64,000 bases of DNA from Emergomyces orientalis (lineage: Eukaryota > Ascomycota > Eurotiomycetes > Onygenales > Ajellomycetaceae): positions 434,001-498,000 of the forward strand of contig MOWL01000004.1 in the NCBI GenBank assembly GCA_002110485.1, read 5' to 3'. Under the pieces are notes generated by a model. That model was not told where the DNA came from, searched no databases, and was given only the letters and a program-made list of their open reading frames with translations. This document shows positions 47,568 through 59,858 of this stretch, one piece after another. Numbering within the stretch: the stretch's first letter is position 1; each line of letters opens with the position of its first letter. The position numbers and the translations under genes were made by a program.

Positions 47568-48083
47568 CTACGCTACCCCAAACTCCTTGGCCAAACACCT
47601 CCTATCAAGGGTGTTTGCGAACAACCTGGGAATCACATCCCCCAATCCATTCATTGGCCCCAGACAAAACAACTTCCCTCTAAAATAGCTCCCAACCAGC
47701 ACGCTTGAACTCCGCACTCCACGATGCATGGCTGGCGGCGGCACGGAGCACGTCCACGGTGTGCGCTGTAATATTTCCGTAATATTGAGAGACGTGACGC
47801 GCTGCATTTCATTTACCATAAAATCATGCAAATCTCGCAAATCAGAGTGCAGGAATTGAGATCGGGGTGGGGCAAGCGAGCAGGAATCTGGAGGAAAAAT
47901 GGAACGAGGTGCATTTTTGGGATTTGGTTGATAAAAAGCATGTCGGGGGCTTTTGAGTGGAAGGGGATGCATCTGTCTAAAGCTGATAGTTGCCTGGGGA
48001 GCTGACGATCGTGATAGACGATAAGGAATGGTGATGATGGTGATGATGAGGCTGATGTTCTGTTGCCCCTCAGTATTTATCAT
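47568..48083 (-). CDS. Possible small hypothetical protein (171 codons)
   Basis: An open frame with no recognised domain. The first ~35 residues are Ile/Ser-rich and probably not coding; a Met at about residue 38 (MHPLPLKSPRH) is an alternative start. The remainder has a mixed composition, with DLRDLHDFMVNEMQRVTSLN looking helical. No intron is needed. It is only suggestive because frames of this length occur by chance in a 64-kb window. No neighbour context supports a role. Confidence 0.25.
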   Translation of the reverse strand: MINTEGQQNISLIITIITIPYRLSRSSAPQATISFRQMHPLPLKSPRHAFYQPNPKNAPRSIFPPDSCSLAPPRSQFLHSDLRDLHDFMVNEMQRVTSLNITEILQRTPWTCSVPPPAMHRGVRSSSVLVGSYFRGKLFCLGPMNGLGDVIPRLFANTLDRRCLAKEFGVA

Positions 48084-48760
48084 GAAACTTGTGGGGAGGT
48101 TGCTTCAATGTGAACCACACAAAATACTGATCATTTCTCAATTATTTTTGAACAGAAACATACTAGTATATATTTTTCCCCTGAGGTGGCTCTTCTATTA
48201 TGAACTAAACTATACAGAGGTGTTAACACCGTTTCTGCCTTTCAGAAAACAGTTTTTTCAAGATCTCCTCGATTCCCTGCTTTGATCGTGAGAGGTTAAT
48301 GCCACACAGCCAGCCGGTTTCATCTGCATATAATTCCTGGGCCAATCTTTCTGACTGGCTGACAGGGAGACAATCGGATCAGACTGGTTGTTTTCTCCTA
48401 AGTCTGCTGGCAGATTGTGGCCAACCCCTGCAACGGACCAGCAGGGCTTTTTCTGTTAAGAACTTGTTATCGAAACAGAACGCAAGTGAAGAGGACAAGG
48501 CAACGAGGAGCCAAGTTATTTAATCTAGAATAGATATTAATTAATATTTTAAAACGCAGGGATATGCATTATGGAGGTTCTTTCATATCGTCAATGGCAT
48601 GGGACTTTGTAAACGCTTTATTTCTATACCATAAAAAAAGCTCAACCCCTTTTTGGCATAAAAAACCGTGTAGATAATAAGTAATACATGTATAATACAT
48701 CATTCATTGAAAGTTCCCATATTCAATCAAAAATACAACTTCCATCAAGGAACAGATAAA
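48084..48760. other. Intergenic region downstream of the ribokinase gene
   Basis: No gene seen. AT-rich DNA near 48530-48720 would contain the ribokinase 3' flank. Confidence 0.6.
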
Positions 48761-49999
48761 TCAAATCTCATCTTCCCAGGGTATGCTATCCATAGCCCCG
48801 CTCCGCTCCACACACCTGGCTGACGCCTTCGTAGCCCATTTCACTGCCCGCTCGGTAACAGGCCCATACCTCTCCCTCCTCTCTTCAACGGTCAATCCCT
48901 CCCCGCCCCGCCCCGCCGCCCTCCTAGCTTCCCTCCACCGCGCAATCTGCACCGAGTACCCACCCACAAATGTATCGCCCGCCGCCGTCGTATCAACCAC
49001 CCTCTCCACCTTCGCCGCCGGTACCTCGCCCACAAACCGCACCCACTCTCCACCTCCACGCCCACCTCCTGTATCGCCCTGTCCCTGCTCCTGTACATCC
49101 ATCCCCGAATCCCCTGCACTATACCATACCCCCTTCGCCCCCAACGTAACAAGCACATGCCGAACCCCCAGCGCATGAAAATGTCGCGCAATCCTATCTC
49201 TCCTCTCAGGTGACGTTGCCGCCGTGCCCGCCTCCTTACCCGTCCCCCTCTCCAACCCCACCGGCGCCATAATCTCACCCTCCGTCTCATTCATCACCAA
49301 ATGATCAACTGCCCCATATACATCAACCGGCAGCCCCGCCTCCGGCGCCGGCGCCGGGTTAAACACAACCTCAACATCCGCCTCGACCACCCCTTTCCCC
49401 TCCGCGGCTGTTCTTCTCTGCGCCTCCCTCCACGCACACACACCGCGCAATATCCCAATGACTGTCTCGATGGGGATTTCCGCCTGCAACACCAGCACAT
49501 CCGGCATGGGTGGCGAGAGCGATAGGTCCAGCACCTCGGGCGTACACTGCATGCCGGAGTAGTTGGCACCGGGGGAATAGAGGATGCGATTCTCGCCGCC
49601 GGCGGAGCTGTCGACGATTATCACGGCGACGCCGGTGTAGGCGTTGGGGACTTGACGGATGCGGGACGTGTGGACACCTGAGGTGTGGAGGGTGGGTTGG
49701 AGGAGGGTAGCGAAGTGGGTGTCGAGGAGGCCTGTGGCGCCGAGCATTTCGACGTGGATGTGTGTGGGGTCTATCGGAGTTGATGTTGTTGTTGATGATG
49801 ATGATGATGACGTGGTGGTTGCTGTGGTTGGTTTGGGACGGGAGAGACGTCCGCATGCCACAGCTTGGTTGGCACCTTTACCACCGGCATGGGTGCTGAA
49901 AGAGGTTGCTTTGAGCGTTTCGCCTGGGTGTGGGAAGCGCGGGGTCACGGAGACCATGTCGACGTTTAGGGAGCCGATGATGCGAATTGAGGGGGCCAT
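48761..49999 (-). CDS. RBK1: Ribokinase (PfkB-family carbohydrate kinase)
   Basis: It phosphorylates D-ribose to ribose 5-phosphate with ATP in the cytosol, feeding the pentose phosphate pathway. The intronless frame gives 412 residues from the Met at 49999 (MAPSIRIIGSLNVDMVSVTP); an upstream in-frame Met at 50059 would add a Lys-rich 20-residue extension not seen in the family. The first PfkB signature is at GGKGANQAVACG (residues 39-50), and the second at DTTAAGDTFVGG from residue 336, with the catalytic base Asp342. The substrate-contact Asn-Val-Asp of strand 1 (NVD, 12-14) is present. Fungal insertions lengthen it beyond the ~310 residues of the bacterial enzyme: a Ser/Thr run after residue 58 and a Gly-rich loop before the second signature. 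GC content is high relative to its flanks. Confidence 0.95.
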   Translation of the reverse strand: MAPSIRIIGSLNVDMVSVTPRFPHPGETLKATSFSTHAGGKGANQAVACGRLSRPKPTTATTTSSSSSSTTTSTPIDPTHIHVEMLGATGLLDTHFATLLQPTLHTSGVHTSRIRQVPNAYTGVAVIIVDSSAGGENRILYSPGANYSGMQCTPEVLDLSLSPPMPDVLVLQAEIPIETVIGILRGVCAWREAQRRTAAEGKGVVEADVEVVFNPAPAPEAGLPVDVYGAVDHLVMNETEGEIMAPVGLERGTGKEAGTAATSPERRDRIARHFHALGVRHVLVTLGAKGVWYSAGDSGMDVQEQGQGDTGGGRGGGEWVRFVGEVPAAKVERVVDTTAAGDTFVGGYSVQIARWREARRAAGRGGEGLTVEERRERYGPVTERAVKWATKASARCVERSGAMDSIPWEDEI

Positions 50000-51366
50000 T
50001 TTTAACTTTAACCCTTCGCTGTTCTTCCTATCCGTTTTTGATTTTTGATTTTTTTTCACTTGGATGTATGGTTATTGAGAATGACCTCTAAGTTGTAATG
50101 TGTGTGCTGTTGTGTTTTTTTCGAACAGTGACTGACGTCTATTATAGAGTTAGCGGAGGAGTGCGAAGCGTGGGGGGTGATGGAAGCTCTGGAATCTATG
50201 TAGGTACTAGTAGTATGTAGGGATGCGTACGGAGTATACTAACCGTCTATGCAGGAACCGGGAGAGAAATAGAAGTAAGAGCAGGTATGCAATTGTTAGT
50301 AGAAGCTCTCTTTCAAGATATCATGTCCGTATTTCCCATTGTTATCCCGCAATTGGAAAATAAATTTTTCGACAAGGACCTCAAGAGGTGGAGCAGCGCC
50401 CTACTAAATAATGTGCATGATGACGTAACTTAATAAGAGCCTCCTCTTTTTCCCGCTTGATAAATAATTCAGCGGAGTCGACCACACAATATGCATTTCA
50501 CACATGAAGAGAACACTGCTGTCATTTATCTACATAACTTCCCGTATATTAGAGGTAAGAACTGGAATCATGTCGCTGTGCATTTACATCTATCGACTTT
50601 ACTTTTAATGCAGATGTCGCCCGGACAATGGTGCGCAGTGGACTGATTCATCCAAGCTGCCAAGACGATCCTTGGATCTATCTATCGAGCATGCGCAGCT
50701 TCTGTAACAGCGACGCCGTGGAAGCCCAAATGACAGAGGCCCAAATGACATAGATCTTTGGTCATTTAAGCATGACATTCATATTCACATAACCGCGAGA
50801 CTAGCTCAACACTGAATTTTCATTCTCATCTTATGGTTAATATCATCCCTGGCATTAGAATGCTCTTGCAACAATCGAATTGATTATGCCCAATCATCAT
50901 GAGTATAGGATGTGATGTTAGCTTCAGGGCTGTTTCATATCCAAACACCGGTTTAAGTTGCCTTTATTTTTATTTTATTTTAATTTTTTACTTTTTATTT
51001 TCAATATTGCACCAAAGGGCAAAGCTGACGTTTATTGAATTGATGCTCATGCTCTGATATTAACGAACTACAGCCTGACAACACCAAAGAGAAGGAAAAC
51101 CAAAAGAAAAGGTCAAGAAGAAAACAGGAACGGTTCATACAAAGGCCTATTACGAATTTAGGAGATTTAATATAGGAATTGTGGTATAGGCAATTATGGC
51201 TGTCGATCGAGTCCAAATTATACAGTACTCGAGGCTGTTCAAGGGATGGACTTTACCGAAGTCGAACATCAGAGCACGAAGAGACTAGCGATATCTTTCT
51301 TGTTCTTCCCCGAGAACCATTGTTTTATCACGAAGAGACAAGCATTTCCCGCAATCATTTCCCCGT
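50000..51366. other. Intergenic region, upstream of ribokinase and downstream of crotonase
   Basis: No gene seen. Contains a TACGGAGTA copy at 50228. T-rich DNA near 50960-51000. Confidence 0.6.
50228..50236. repeat. TACGGAGTA motif, copy 5
   Basis: Exact 9-mer; its 11-base context GTACGGAGTAT is the reverse complement of the copy at 20891-20901. Confidence 0.6.
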
Positions 51367-52242
51367 TCAAAGCTTCGACCGCCTCCGCGATTTCTGAACA
51401 AATGCTAACCCGGCTTCGATGGCGAGATCGCTGACCCTGGTGCCTGCCTCAAACTCCTGAGATAAGGCGTCTTCAAGTGAATGTGCGTGGTATGTAGCAT
51501 AGTAGCACGACTCTCGATCGACTTTCAAACACTCTTGCGGGAATGATACGAGCATTCGTGCAAGTTTCATCGCTTCATCCAACGATTGCCCTTTCGGTAC
51601 CACCCGACTTGCCAGCCCAATATCCAGAGCTTCCTTTCCTGTCACCGGCTTGCCTGTCAATATCAGGTCCAAGGCTCGCCCCAGACCCACGATTTGCGGC
51701 AGCCTGACTGTTCCCCCATCAAGCAGCGGCACTCCCATTTTTCGGGAAGTTATTTCGAATATGGCGTCCTCATCTACTACCCTCATGTCTCCTAGAAGAC
51801 TGAGCTCTAGACCACCAGCAACAGCGTAGCCGGAGACAGCACATATCACTGGTTTTCGAATATGCATACGAGTTGGTCCGAGCGGCCCCATATTTTCACC
51901 ACGAACCGGTTCGAAGTACCTTCTAGTGATGCTAGAATGTTGGACCGTGTTCGGTGCTGGTCGATGCCAAGTCGCCAGCTGTGTCAAATCGAAACCGGCG
52001 GAAAACGTGCCTCCATTGCCGTATAAGACACAGACCTTTTGGGTTGCGTCGGATTCGAAGTCGAGGAATGCGGCATGAAGCTTCTTTGCGGTTGGAATGT
52101 CTATGGCATTTCGTTTCTTTGGGCGGTTCATGGCGATGGTCATTATGCCCTCACTCCGCTTGTTTATCACGATCGCCCCAGGCTCTGGGTCTTTGTCTTC
52201 CAGTTGGACGGGCAAGGTTGACGTGTTGGTTGGGTTGTCCAT
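51367..52242 (-). CDS. Crotonase-superfamily protein (enoyl-CoA hydratase-like)
   Basis: A CoA-thioester enzyme of the crotonase fold, 291 residues from the Met at 52242; a further in-frame Met at 52329 would add 29 residues (IQQDFHQLKKKR-type sequence). The first oxyanion-hole segment GTFSAGFDL is at 79-87, and SGYAVAGGLELSLLGDMR supplies the second, with Glu146 matching the first catalytic Glu of enoyl-CoA hydratase. At the place of the second Glu (PExxxG in true hydratases) the sequence reads TSRKMG, so that acid is replaced by Ser166. The segment VPLLDGGTVRLPQIVGLGRALDLILTG is typical of a widespread subfamily whose substrate is often unassigned. It may therefore not be a classic beta-oxidation hydratase. 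There is no clear PTS1 peroxisomal signal at the C-terminus, although it ends SKL-like: the last residues are RRRSKL, which does match a peroxisomal PTS1 (SKL). Confidence 0.92.
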   Translation of the reverse strand: MDNPTNTSTLPVQLEDKDPEPGAIVINKRSEGIMTIAMNRPKKRNAIDIPTAKKLHAAFLDFESDATQKVCVLYGNGGTFSAGFDLTQLATWHRPAPNTVQHSSITRRYFEPVRGENMGPLGPTRMHIRKPVICAVSGYAVAGGLELSLLGDMRVVDEDAIFEITSRKMGVPLLDGGTVRLPQIVGLGRALDLILTGKPVTGKEALDIGLASRVVPKGQSLDEAMKLARMLVSFPQECLKVDRESCYYATYHAHSLEDALSQEFEAGTRVSDLAIEAGLAFVQKSRRRSKL

Positions 52243-55200
52243 CGTTGGATCATTGATTCTTTTTTTCTTTAACTGATGGAAGTCCTGCTGGATATTGTCA
52301 GGCAGACAATAAGGATTCATCCTAACCACAGGCTCTTAGGATCTTTTCGATATTGTGAAATGTTTTTCACTCGGAAATATGGTAATTATGTGGTAGGGGG
52401 TCAATATCCTTTATCGCTTTGTCCTCTGTCAGAATTCCCAGAACTTGAGACTAGATAAAATGAGAAAAGACGAAGACTCCTTCGAGTTTCTTCTTATATC
52501 TACCACACCCGTCCCTCTCACAAACCCACACATAATATCTGCACGAGCCAATATCGCTAACATTTAAAAGGGTAGGACAAGAACCTAGCGAGCTAACGGC
52601 TTCCCAGCGAACCCCTGTTAACCCACCATAAATCCGTCCTAGTTTACCCAATATCCGACTGCCCGCAACAAAAGTCTTACACCCTTGACAGGAACCATAC
52701 AAGATCTCATAAGGCAAATCATGGCGTGCCATGCAACATACCCGCAGGCGAAGCTTTTTGCTGTATTGGTGCCCCCTGCCGCCCCTCCCTGCATACTCGG
52801 GGCCAAGGACGGAGATTGCCCCTAGTATATAGTTTGCTGCCTAACCGCTTTAAACTAATGCCCTACTGTGGTCCTGGGTATTTGTTTTTGGCCCCTTCCT
52901 CCTACTCCTGCAGCTGTTTTTCTATTTGAGTTTATCAGCTGGGATTGGGCATGGAAAATGTGGAAAGGGGAGATCGAGAGCGCGGTAGGGAGCCGAGGGA
53001 GCCGAAAATGGCTGCGCAGCACATACATACGAAGCTAGGTATGTATGTACAGTACGTCCAATACTACACCACTTCTCTAGATTTGGTTCATGCTTTCCTT
53101 CCCTAGTGGCTTTCAGGGTCGGGGTGCAGCAGCTATTTCTTTTTTCTCTCAGACTTTTCCTGTTATTGTTTTATGGGTCATCCTGGGCCAACCTCAGCCT
53201 CAACCTGCATGTTGCTTTTGCGTGGGGGTAAGAAGATTACTGCTGTTGCTGTGCTTGCTCACTTTTATGTGGATTTGGGCTCCGACTTGTTTAGTATTCA
53301 CTGTCCCCGGGATAGCCCTTGTTCTCGTGTAGCCTTAAGACAAAGACTCTATTTTTTAAATTTTTTTATTTTACACGTCGTTTACTATGACAAAACAAGC
53401 TGAAGAGACAAGATATTCAGATATTTGAAAGAAAAAAGAATAAAGAAGGACAATTAAACAGGTCATGGGCGCTCGTGCAGGGTACATCTCTAGGCCCCCT
53501 TCTTCCCCATTCCCAAAGGACGATAACTTGCTTGCAGATACATGCATACCTGCGCAGATGACGACGGATAGAATGTGGTTTTTAATGACTCCGATGCTTG
53601 GATACTACCAAATACGCACCCCGTACTTACTAACGACTACGAACCGGAAAGACGTCCCTCGTTCTCTGGTTTATTACGGGTTGTTTTCTGGGTTTTATTG
53701 GCGTACTGCGTGGATACGCGGGAATAATGAGCAGATCGGAACTATAGCGGCTGCAACCCAATCAATCTGCGTAACTATACCATGCAAACGCGCAACCACT
53801 ATGCAGCTTTTCAATGACCATCTCCTTTATACAGTTACCCATTCGAATTTTGAGTATGATAAGGGAACAATAGAACACGAGAACAATGTAACTGTACAAA
53901 GAAAACGTGCTTCGATACCTGGGTACCCTCTCACAATATCACAACCGAAGCCTCATGGGAGATGTGGTACGATTGTACGGTACAACGTTGTCAGGGGAGG
54001 AATTGGAAGCAAATGTGGAGGTTGCTACACAGAACCGGCTCACGGGCCTCTTTCAAAACACGAATTAATATCTCTCTCGATTCGAACAATGTCAGAGTCG
54101 GGGATTCCGGGACCGAAGTCGAAGGCCGAATTATGAATGCGAGCAGGTCTTTCGGATATCGTAGTAACCCCTGAGCTACATTCCAATGGTAATTTCCTTT
54201 GAGCCTTGTACGCCAAGTCAACAGATCCGAAATGACGACACTGCTCGTCAGGAGATGGTGGAGATAACATCCCATTCTTGTGAGTTATATTTTGTATAGT
54301 ATATAATAGACGTCATATATTCGTAAATTGAGACGTACCTTCTAATTCCTTATATATGCCAGGGTACGTGGGCTGGATGCCCTACACGTTAGTGGGTTTT
54401 GTATTAGGAGTAAAAATTTCCATTCAAGCTTTCTTGTCTTTTGTCCTGTAGTTAATGGTCGGGAGCGCGACCCCCCATCCGATGCCCATCCAGGACTGAA
54501 GTCGCAAATTTCGGAATAAAAGGGGTGGGCTATGCTTTTTTTTCGGCGTTTGTGAACCTCCATCTATGCCGCGAGACGTATCATGACCAGTTACCCGCCA
54601 ATTCAATTCATCGTGGTTTTCACCATAAAATGTTTTTGCCCGTCTTGATTGTTCCATATAGCCCCCATCTATTCCAACTTAGCCAGAATGGCCAAGGTGA
54701 ATTCAGCGGTTTCCCATTCCAAGTATCTTATGATAAGTTTTGCCTCCAGCGGCAAGGTATTTTACCGCGTCCATCCGTCCAAGTCAGCGCAGATATGTAT
54801 ATGGCTACTTGCATGCAACCCGTTTTTTGGTGGCTGTAAGCAATACGGAGTTCCCCGGCTTTTCTTCTTTCGGTTCCAGCTTAAGGCTCGATTTCATTGC
54901 CCGGCTGGTAGCTTTGTGTTCCCACGTCGGGTTTAAAGACTAAAATTGAGCTGAGGTTTATCATGGATTATCGACATGTAATAGTCAACCATGCTGAGGT
55001 TAGCAGCCTTTTCAGAGTCTGCTACATGCTGAACGATATACCCGTCCAAGAGTTTTGCAGAAATCCAATGCGATGTGATTTCGGTGTGATATGATCACAT
55101 GAGTCGACAAACGCTCTGGATGATATTTGGAAAAATGTCGGTCTTGAATGAATCAAACAAGAGTCGTAATTGAGTATCCAACTTACGACTAAGTAAAATC

Positions 55201-57182
55201 GTGCGAGGTATGACGTGATTAAAACCATCTACTTAATAGTAGGTGTGGATGCCGTCATCAAATTAGAGGTTTCCTAAACCACAAGATGTATGTTCGTCGT
55301 AGCATTGTGATACTTTTAAAATCATCGAGGACCATACTTTTGAAAGCCCTAGGCTAGGGGAGGCCTGATGTGAAGTTATATAGAAAGCTTCCAGAGATAT
55401 TTGAGAATTCCCCCCGCAATCTTCTACGTCAAATGCCACTGCAATAGCAATTAGCCTGGGATTAATTGCTGCGGGTAGCGGCGTTGTGAGTATCTCTGAA
55501 TATATATCCTTTCTGTGTAGACAGTATCGAGCCGGCGGCCGGGGGAAATAGCTGGCAGTTTGACCCAACGAATTAATTTTGCTTGATGACGGCACTGCGG
55601 GCCTTCAATTGGATAACCAGACTTGCCCATCTTTGAACAATATCAAGAGAGGGTTGTAAGGCTGCCAAACTGCGCCCACAACCAGAGAACCAACGGTCCG
55701 ACGAGCAGATCAGTTCCGGGTGGCTTCCACTTGCCGAAGAACGATAAGAGCAACTTGACAGTATCGAGTCTCTCAGATTTGTCTTCAGGATGGCAGGCTC
55801 TGTGTTTTTCCATCATCGTGACCATTAATTATACTCGAGGCTACGCAATCGAAACATATGGTCACTTGCATGCACAACGTAGCACAGCAGCCTTCAAACA
55901 ACAGGTATTCGTGAAGTCAATCGATTGTCTACCCAATTGTATCCACTCTGAATCGATCACCTGTTTGCGCCCTCTCGGATATCGTTGAACGAAGTCAGCT
56001 TCGATTTCCCACCGATAAACAGAGGGTTGGGGGACTTTCGGATCCCGAGATGTGATTGAAAAAAAAATTGAAAAAAATCCCAATCGTATCGGCTGGAGAT
56101 GGGAAAGTTTTCACAGTGTCACGACGAAACAAATCATGCCGCTGGCAAGTGTGACGTTGAGATCCAAGGAACCAACATGGAGTGTTAAGTTATTCTTCCC
56201 CTTCCGCTTCACAAAGTATCAAGCGGTTCGGAAGGCCAAAATTATTTTTTTTTTAAATCCTGCCAATCTGACATGGATTGGCTATTGCATACAACTAGTT
56301 TTGGGGGTCGCAGTGCTGTCCTTCTCCAGTATAATACGCCCAACAGCATGGTTGGCGTGCGGGTGATAAGCTGTTATTTAAACGGGACAACTGTTTGTGC
56401 GCCCCGGAAGTATTAACGTAGCTCATTGACAGCTCCTGCACGGCATGGCAATGACGACGTTTGAAAAAGCAAAGATTTTGGCGCGAGCGCGAAAAGTACT
56501 AAAGCGCTGGAATGGTATATTCATCGCCCCTCGTGTCGACCATTATCTTTCACAATTGTACCATACATACTTTAGTACGATAACATCCTCAGAAATTCAG
56601 TATTTGGGTGCATGAAATTGGACTCGTTTGCTCGTGAATGAATGGGCATGGCATCCAACCGTTTGGAGTCATGGCACAAATACTTCTGCTCCGATGGCAG
56701 ATGTCTGGTGAATAAATATGCTTCAATGTTCCACGAAACAAAAAGAATTCAGGAGTTTGAAGAAAAGAAGGAAGCTATGGTTTCGCTTCTGTGCCATGAC
56801 CGTCGCTGGTAATAAAGGAAGATTTTGTTGACAATTCCGGATTCGCCAGCTTGTTTGAAATATCACCGCGCTCTCGTCGGACCTGATAATTCAACCAACG
56901 AGACGGGGTTTCGGAAACATTTCGAGTTTGCCCTTCCCAACTTCAGTTTAGTTTCGCTGGTTGGTAACTTAGGGGGTCTGTCGTTGTGTTTGCGAGGCTG
57001 ACGGTCTTCGGAAGATTTTACGAATTTGTTCGCCGTGTGTCTCTCAATACACATTTTAGTATGGAGTTACAATTGCTCCATATTTACGTTGTACACATAC
57101 GCTCAATACAACGGAAACGTCTGAGTAGCCTACTCGTTTCCCGCAGCTGTCTCCCGAATATCCCGAATGTGAGGAACGAAAC
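52243..57182. other. 4.9-kb stretch with no convincing gene
   Basis: The longest frame, 53465-54136 on the plus strand (223 codons), has no motif, a mixed composition and no intron context, so I do not call it. Other frames are shorter and overlap. Base composition varies along the region. I see no terminal repeats or transposase or polymerase motifs. A decayed element or a non-coding transcript is possible. The last few hundred bases should hold the MFS transporter promoter, and the first ~600 the crotonase promoter. Confidence 0.5.
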
Positions 57183-59370
57183 ATGGTCACTTCGGAATGT
57201 GAAAGAAGTCGTTCCAAGCCGGAAACTCCGGGCCACGAAATGTCTCAAGGGAAAGTCGAAAATGGCCAGGCCATTGAGGACAGCAATGTTTGTCCAGATG
57301 TAGAGAATGATGTTTCTCCATACATTCATGGCTGGCGAATGTATTTGTTGACATTTGGGTGAGTTGGGCTGATTGCGAAGAATCGTCCAATGTATTTAAC
57401 TTATATATACAGCATCTGGCTGAGTTTGTTCCTTTCTACACTCGAGACCACGATTGTCAGCACTTCACTGGTGTCTATTACCAATGCTCTCGACGGATTT
57501 GAACTGCGGGATTGGATTGTTACTTCTTATCTCTTGACTTACACCGGTAACGCTATGCTTGTTCTACCAATGGTTCCGCTCAACCCCGGGGTAATGCTAG
57601 AAGATATGTAGGACTAACACCACGGCACAGGATTCCTCGTGGTATACGCCAAGCTCGGGGATGTATTCGGTCGCAAGACTATGTTCCTACTGGCCCTGGC
57701 CTTATTTACTCTCTTCTCGATTCTTTGCGGTGCTACCAATGACCTTGTGGAGCTGTAAGCCTGGGCCTCTTTACCTGTCATGGCAGAACCTGCCACGAGG
57801 CTAATGGGGTGAACAGCATTGTTTTCCGTGCCTTTCAAGGCATGGGAGCCTCTGGCATATACTCCATGATTATGGTTATAGCGCCGACTTTGGTACCTCC
57901 GGAAAAATACGGGAAATATCTTGCGATAATCGCCTCCGTTTTTGCTATTGCCAGTATTCTCGGCCCCATCCTTGGGGGAGTTATCAGCACGAACTCAGCG
58001 TGGAGATGGATTTTTCTATTGAAGTATGTGAAGGGACTCGGCTCATCGTAGCTGGTGTAATATGCTTACAACTTCCTCGCCCATAGTGCACCGGCGGGAT
58101 GCCTCTGCATTGGGATCATAGCGTTATGTTTGCCATCATCGATGTCATCCCGACCAGATGTGAAGTTCACAGATCATTTGCGGGCCAAGGTCTCCAAATC
58201 GGCAGTGAGAAGAGTAGACATTATCGGCGTTTTGTTACTCCTTGCATCTTCTATTCTGCTCGTTTTCGCCTTGGAAGAGGCTGGCACACGTTATTCCTGG
58301 AGCGACGCTGTGATTATAGCCACGTTCTCTCTGGCAGGTGTAACTGGAATTCTGTTCATTTTCTGGGAGTTGTTTCTTGAACAATCGACCTCACTACAAG
58401 AGCCTGTTTTCCCACTAAGGCTCCTCAAGAATCGAGTGCTGGCAGCTATGATGGCGTGAGTCAGCCTCGTTTTTCCTTATTGGCTCTATAATGTCCTCGA
58501 CGCTTATAAATTTGCGAACTTAAGCACTGCTTTCTTCACCGGCTTCCCGTTTGTTGCAATCGTCGTCAATATTCCACAGCGTGCCCAGGCTGTTAGCGGA
58601 CTTTCTTCAGTGAAAGCAGGACTGGCTTTACTCCCATTACTACTCGCATCCCCACTCGCCACAGCCGCTTCTGGCATACTCACCTCAAATTTCAAAATCC
58701 CTCCGTTTTACCTGATACTTCTGGGGTCGGTTTTGCAAGTCGTTGGCGTGGGTTTAACCTGCACTCTGCCAACAGAGTCGTTTAATGTCTCACCCCAGCA
58801 GTACGGTTACGAAGCTATTATGGGACTTGGGTTTGGGTTGAGCTTGACTACCATACTAACCCTTGCGCCGCTGGTGATAAAGGATCCTGAGTTAGGTACT
58901 GTGTATTAGGGCCCCCATGTTAGGAATAGTAGAAAAAGTTAATGCAGAAATAAAATTTAGGGGTAACGATGGGAGCTCTCACTCAAGTACGTGTGTTAGG
59001 TGGTACGATATCACTGGCAATTTGGTAAAGAGCACTTATTACCTCATGCATGTGTTCCTTCTATATACGCCACTATTAACCCCTTTGTCAATATGAATAT
59101 AGCTCGACAAACCTCAACAACCACGTCAGGCCAAAGTTGGCATCCCTAATTAGTCCCTCTCAACTTCGAGACATCTCGGATTCCCTCACCGCTATCAACA
59201 GCTTGACACCTGCCCCACAGACTGCGGTACGGATAGCGTTCGGAGAAGGCTATAATAAGCAAAACATATACTTGACTGCGTTTTCAGGCGTGTCTCTTTT
59301 AGCATGCTTTTTTATATGGGAGAAGAAACCGAGAAAGGTTGGAGGACAGCTACAGGAGGCTAACTCCTAA
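57183..59370 (+). CDS. MFS transporter, drug:H+ antiporter type
   Basis: A multi-span plasma-membrane efflux pump of the major facilitator superfamily. Eight exons (57183-57358, 57413-57546, 57631-57754, 57817-58023, 58087-58455, 58525-58895, 58961-59024, 59103-59370) encode 570 residues; all seven junctions keep phase. The N-terminus is hydrophilic to about residue 55. Helix 1 ends STLETTIVSTSLVSI, similar to the LDxTIV motif C region, helix 2 starts WIVTSYLLTYTG, and the motif A loop is AKLGDVFGRKTMF. The antiporter motif lies around FRAFQGMGASGIYS with GPILGGVI downstream. The length and the long cytosolic and extracellular loops suit the 14-helix DHA2 group. Substrate is unknown; relatives export toxins, azoles or siderophores. 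The start at 57183 is the only Met in frame with the first helix. No biosynthetic genes lie next to it. It converges on MCM5. Confidence 0.9.
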
Positions 59371-59858
59371 GTGTATAAATGTTTCTAGGTAGGTTTTAAA
59401 AATTACATGTTAGTTTGTTTATTCAAGTTACAAATTTACAGTTCATGGCAAGGGAGGAAACCAGTAAAGGGGAAACGGAATGTTCAAGGAAACCTGATGA
59501 TCCCCTTGATAAACTGTGTACCGAGAGGAGGTTTATATAAACCGTGGCTTGTAACAGAATTTTGACGTGTATCGTAATATTATTTATCTCGTAACATACA
59601 TGCCAGCCCATGGCTTTACGGAACAGAAATAAAAAGTAAATCCCCTGACGAACGCCGCCTGCATGACCGTTGCCCATTTTCAAGTTGTAAACTTGCCGAA
59701 AACCCAGAATCCCCCTACATGTCTTGCTCCCTTGTTCCGTGGAACAAATGTGTGCAGGGCAGTGAAACAAATAACACCCACGATTGAGAGAGGAAAAAAT
59801 AATCTTCAAAGAAGTAACAGAAAGCAATAAGTAAAAGATCAGAAAGAAAGTAGAATAC
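59371..59858. other. Convergent intergenic region (MFS / MCM5 3' ends)
   Basis: No gene seen. It contains the 3' flanks of both genes. Confidence 0.65.

Noticed and set aside
53465..54136. 223-codon plus-strand open frame
   Set aside because: No domain, signal or membrane segment, ambiguous composition and no splice context. A chance frame of this size is plausible.
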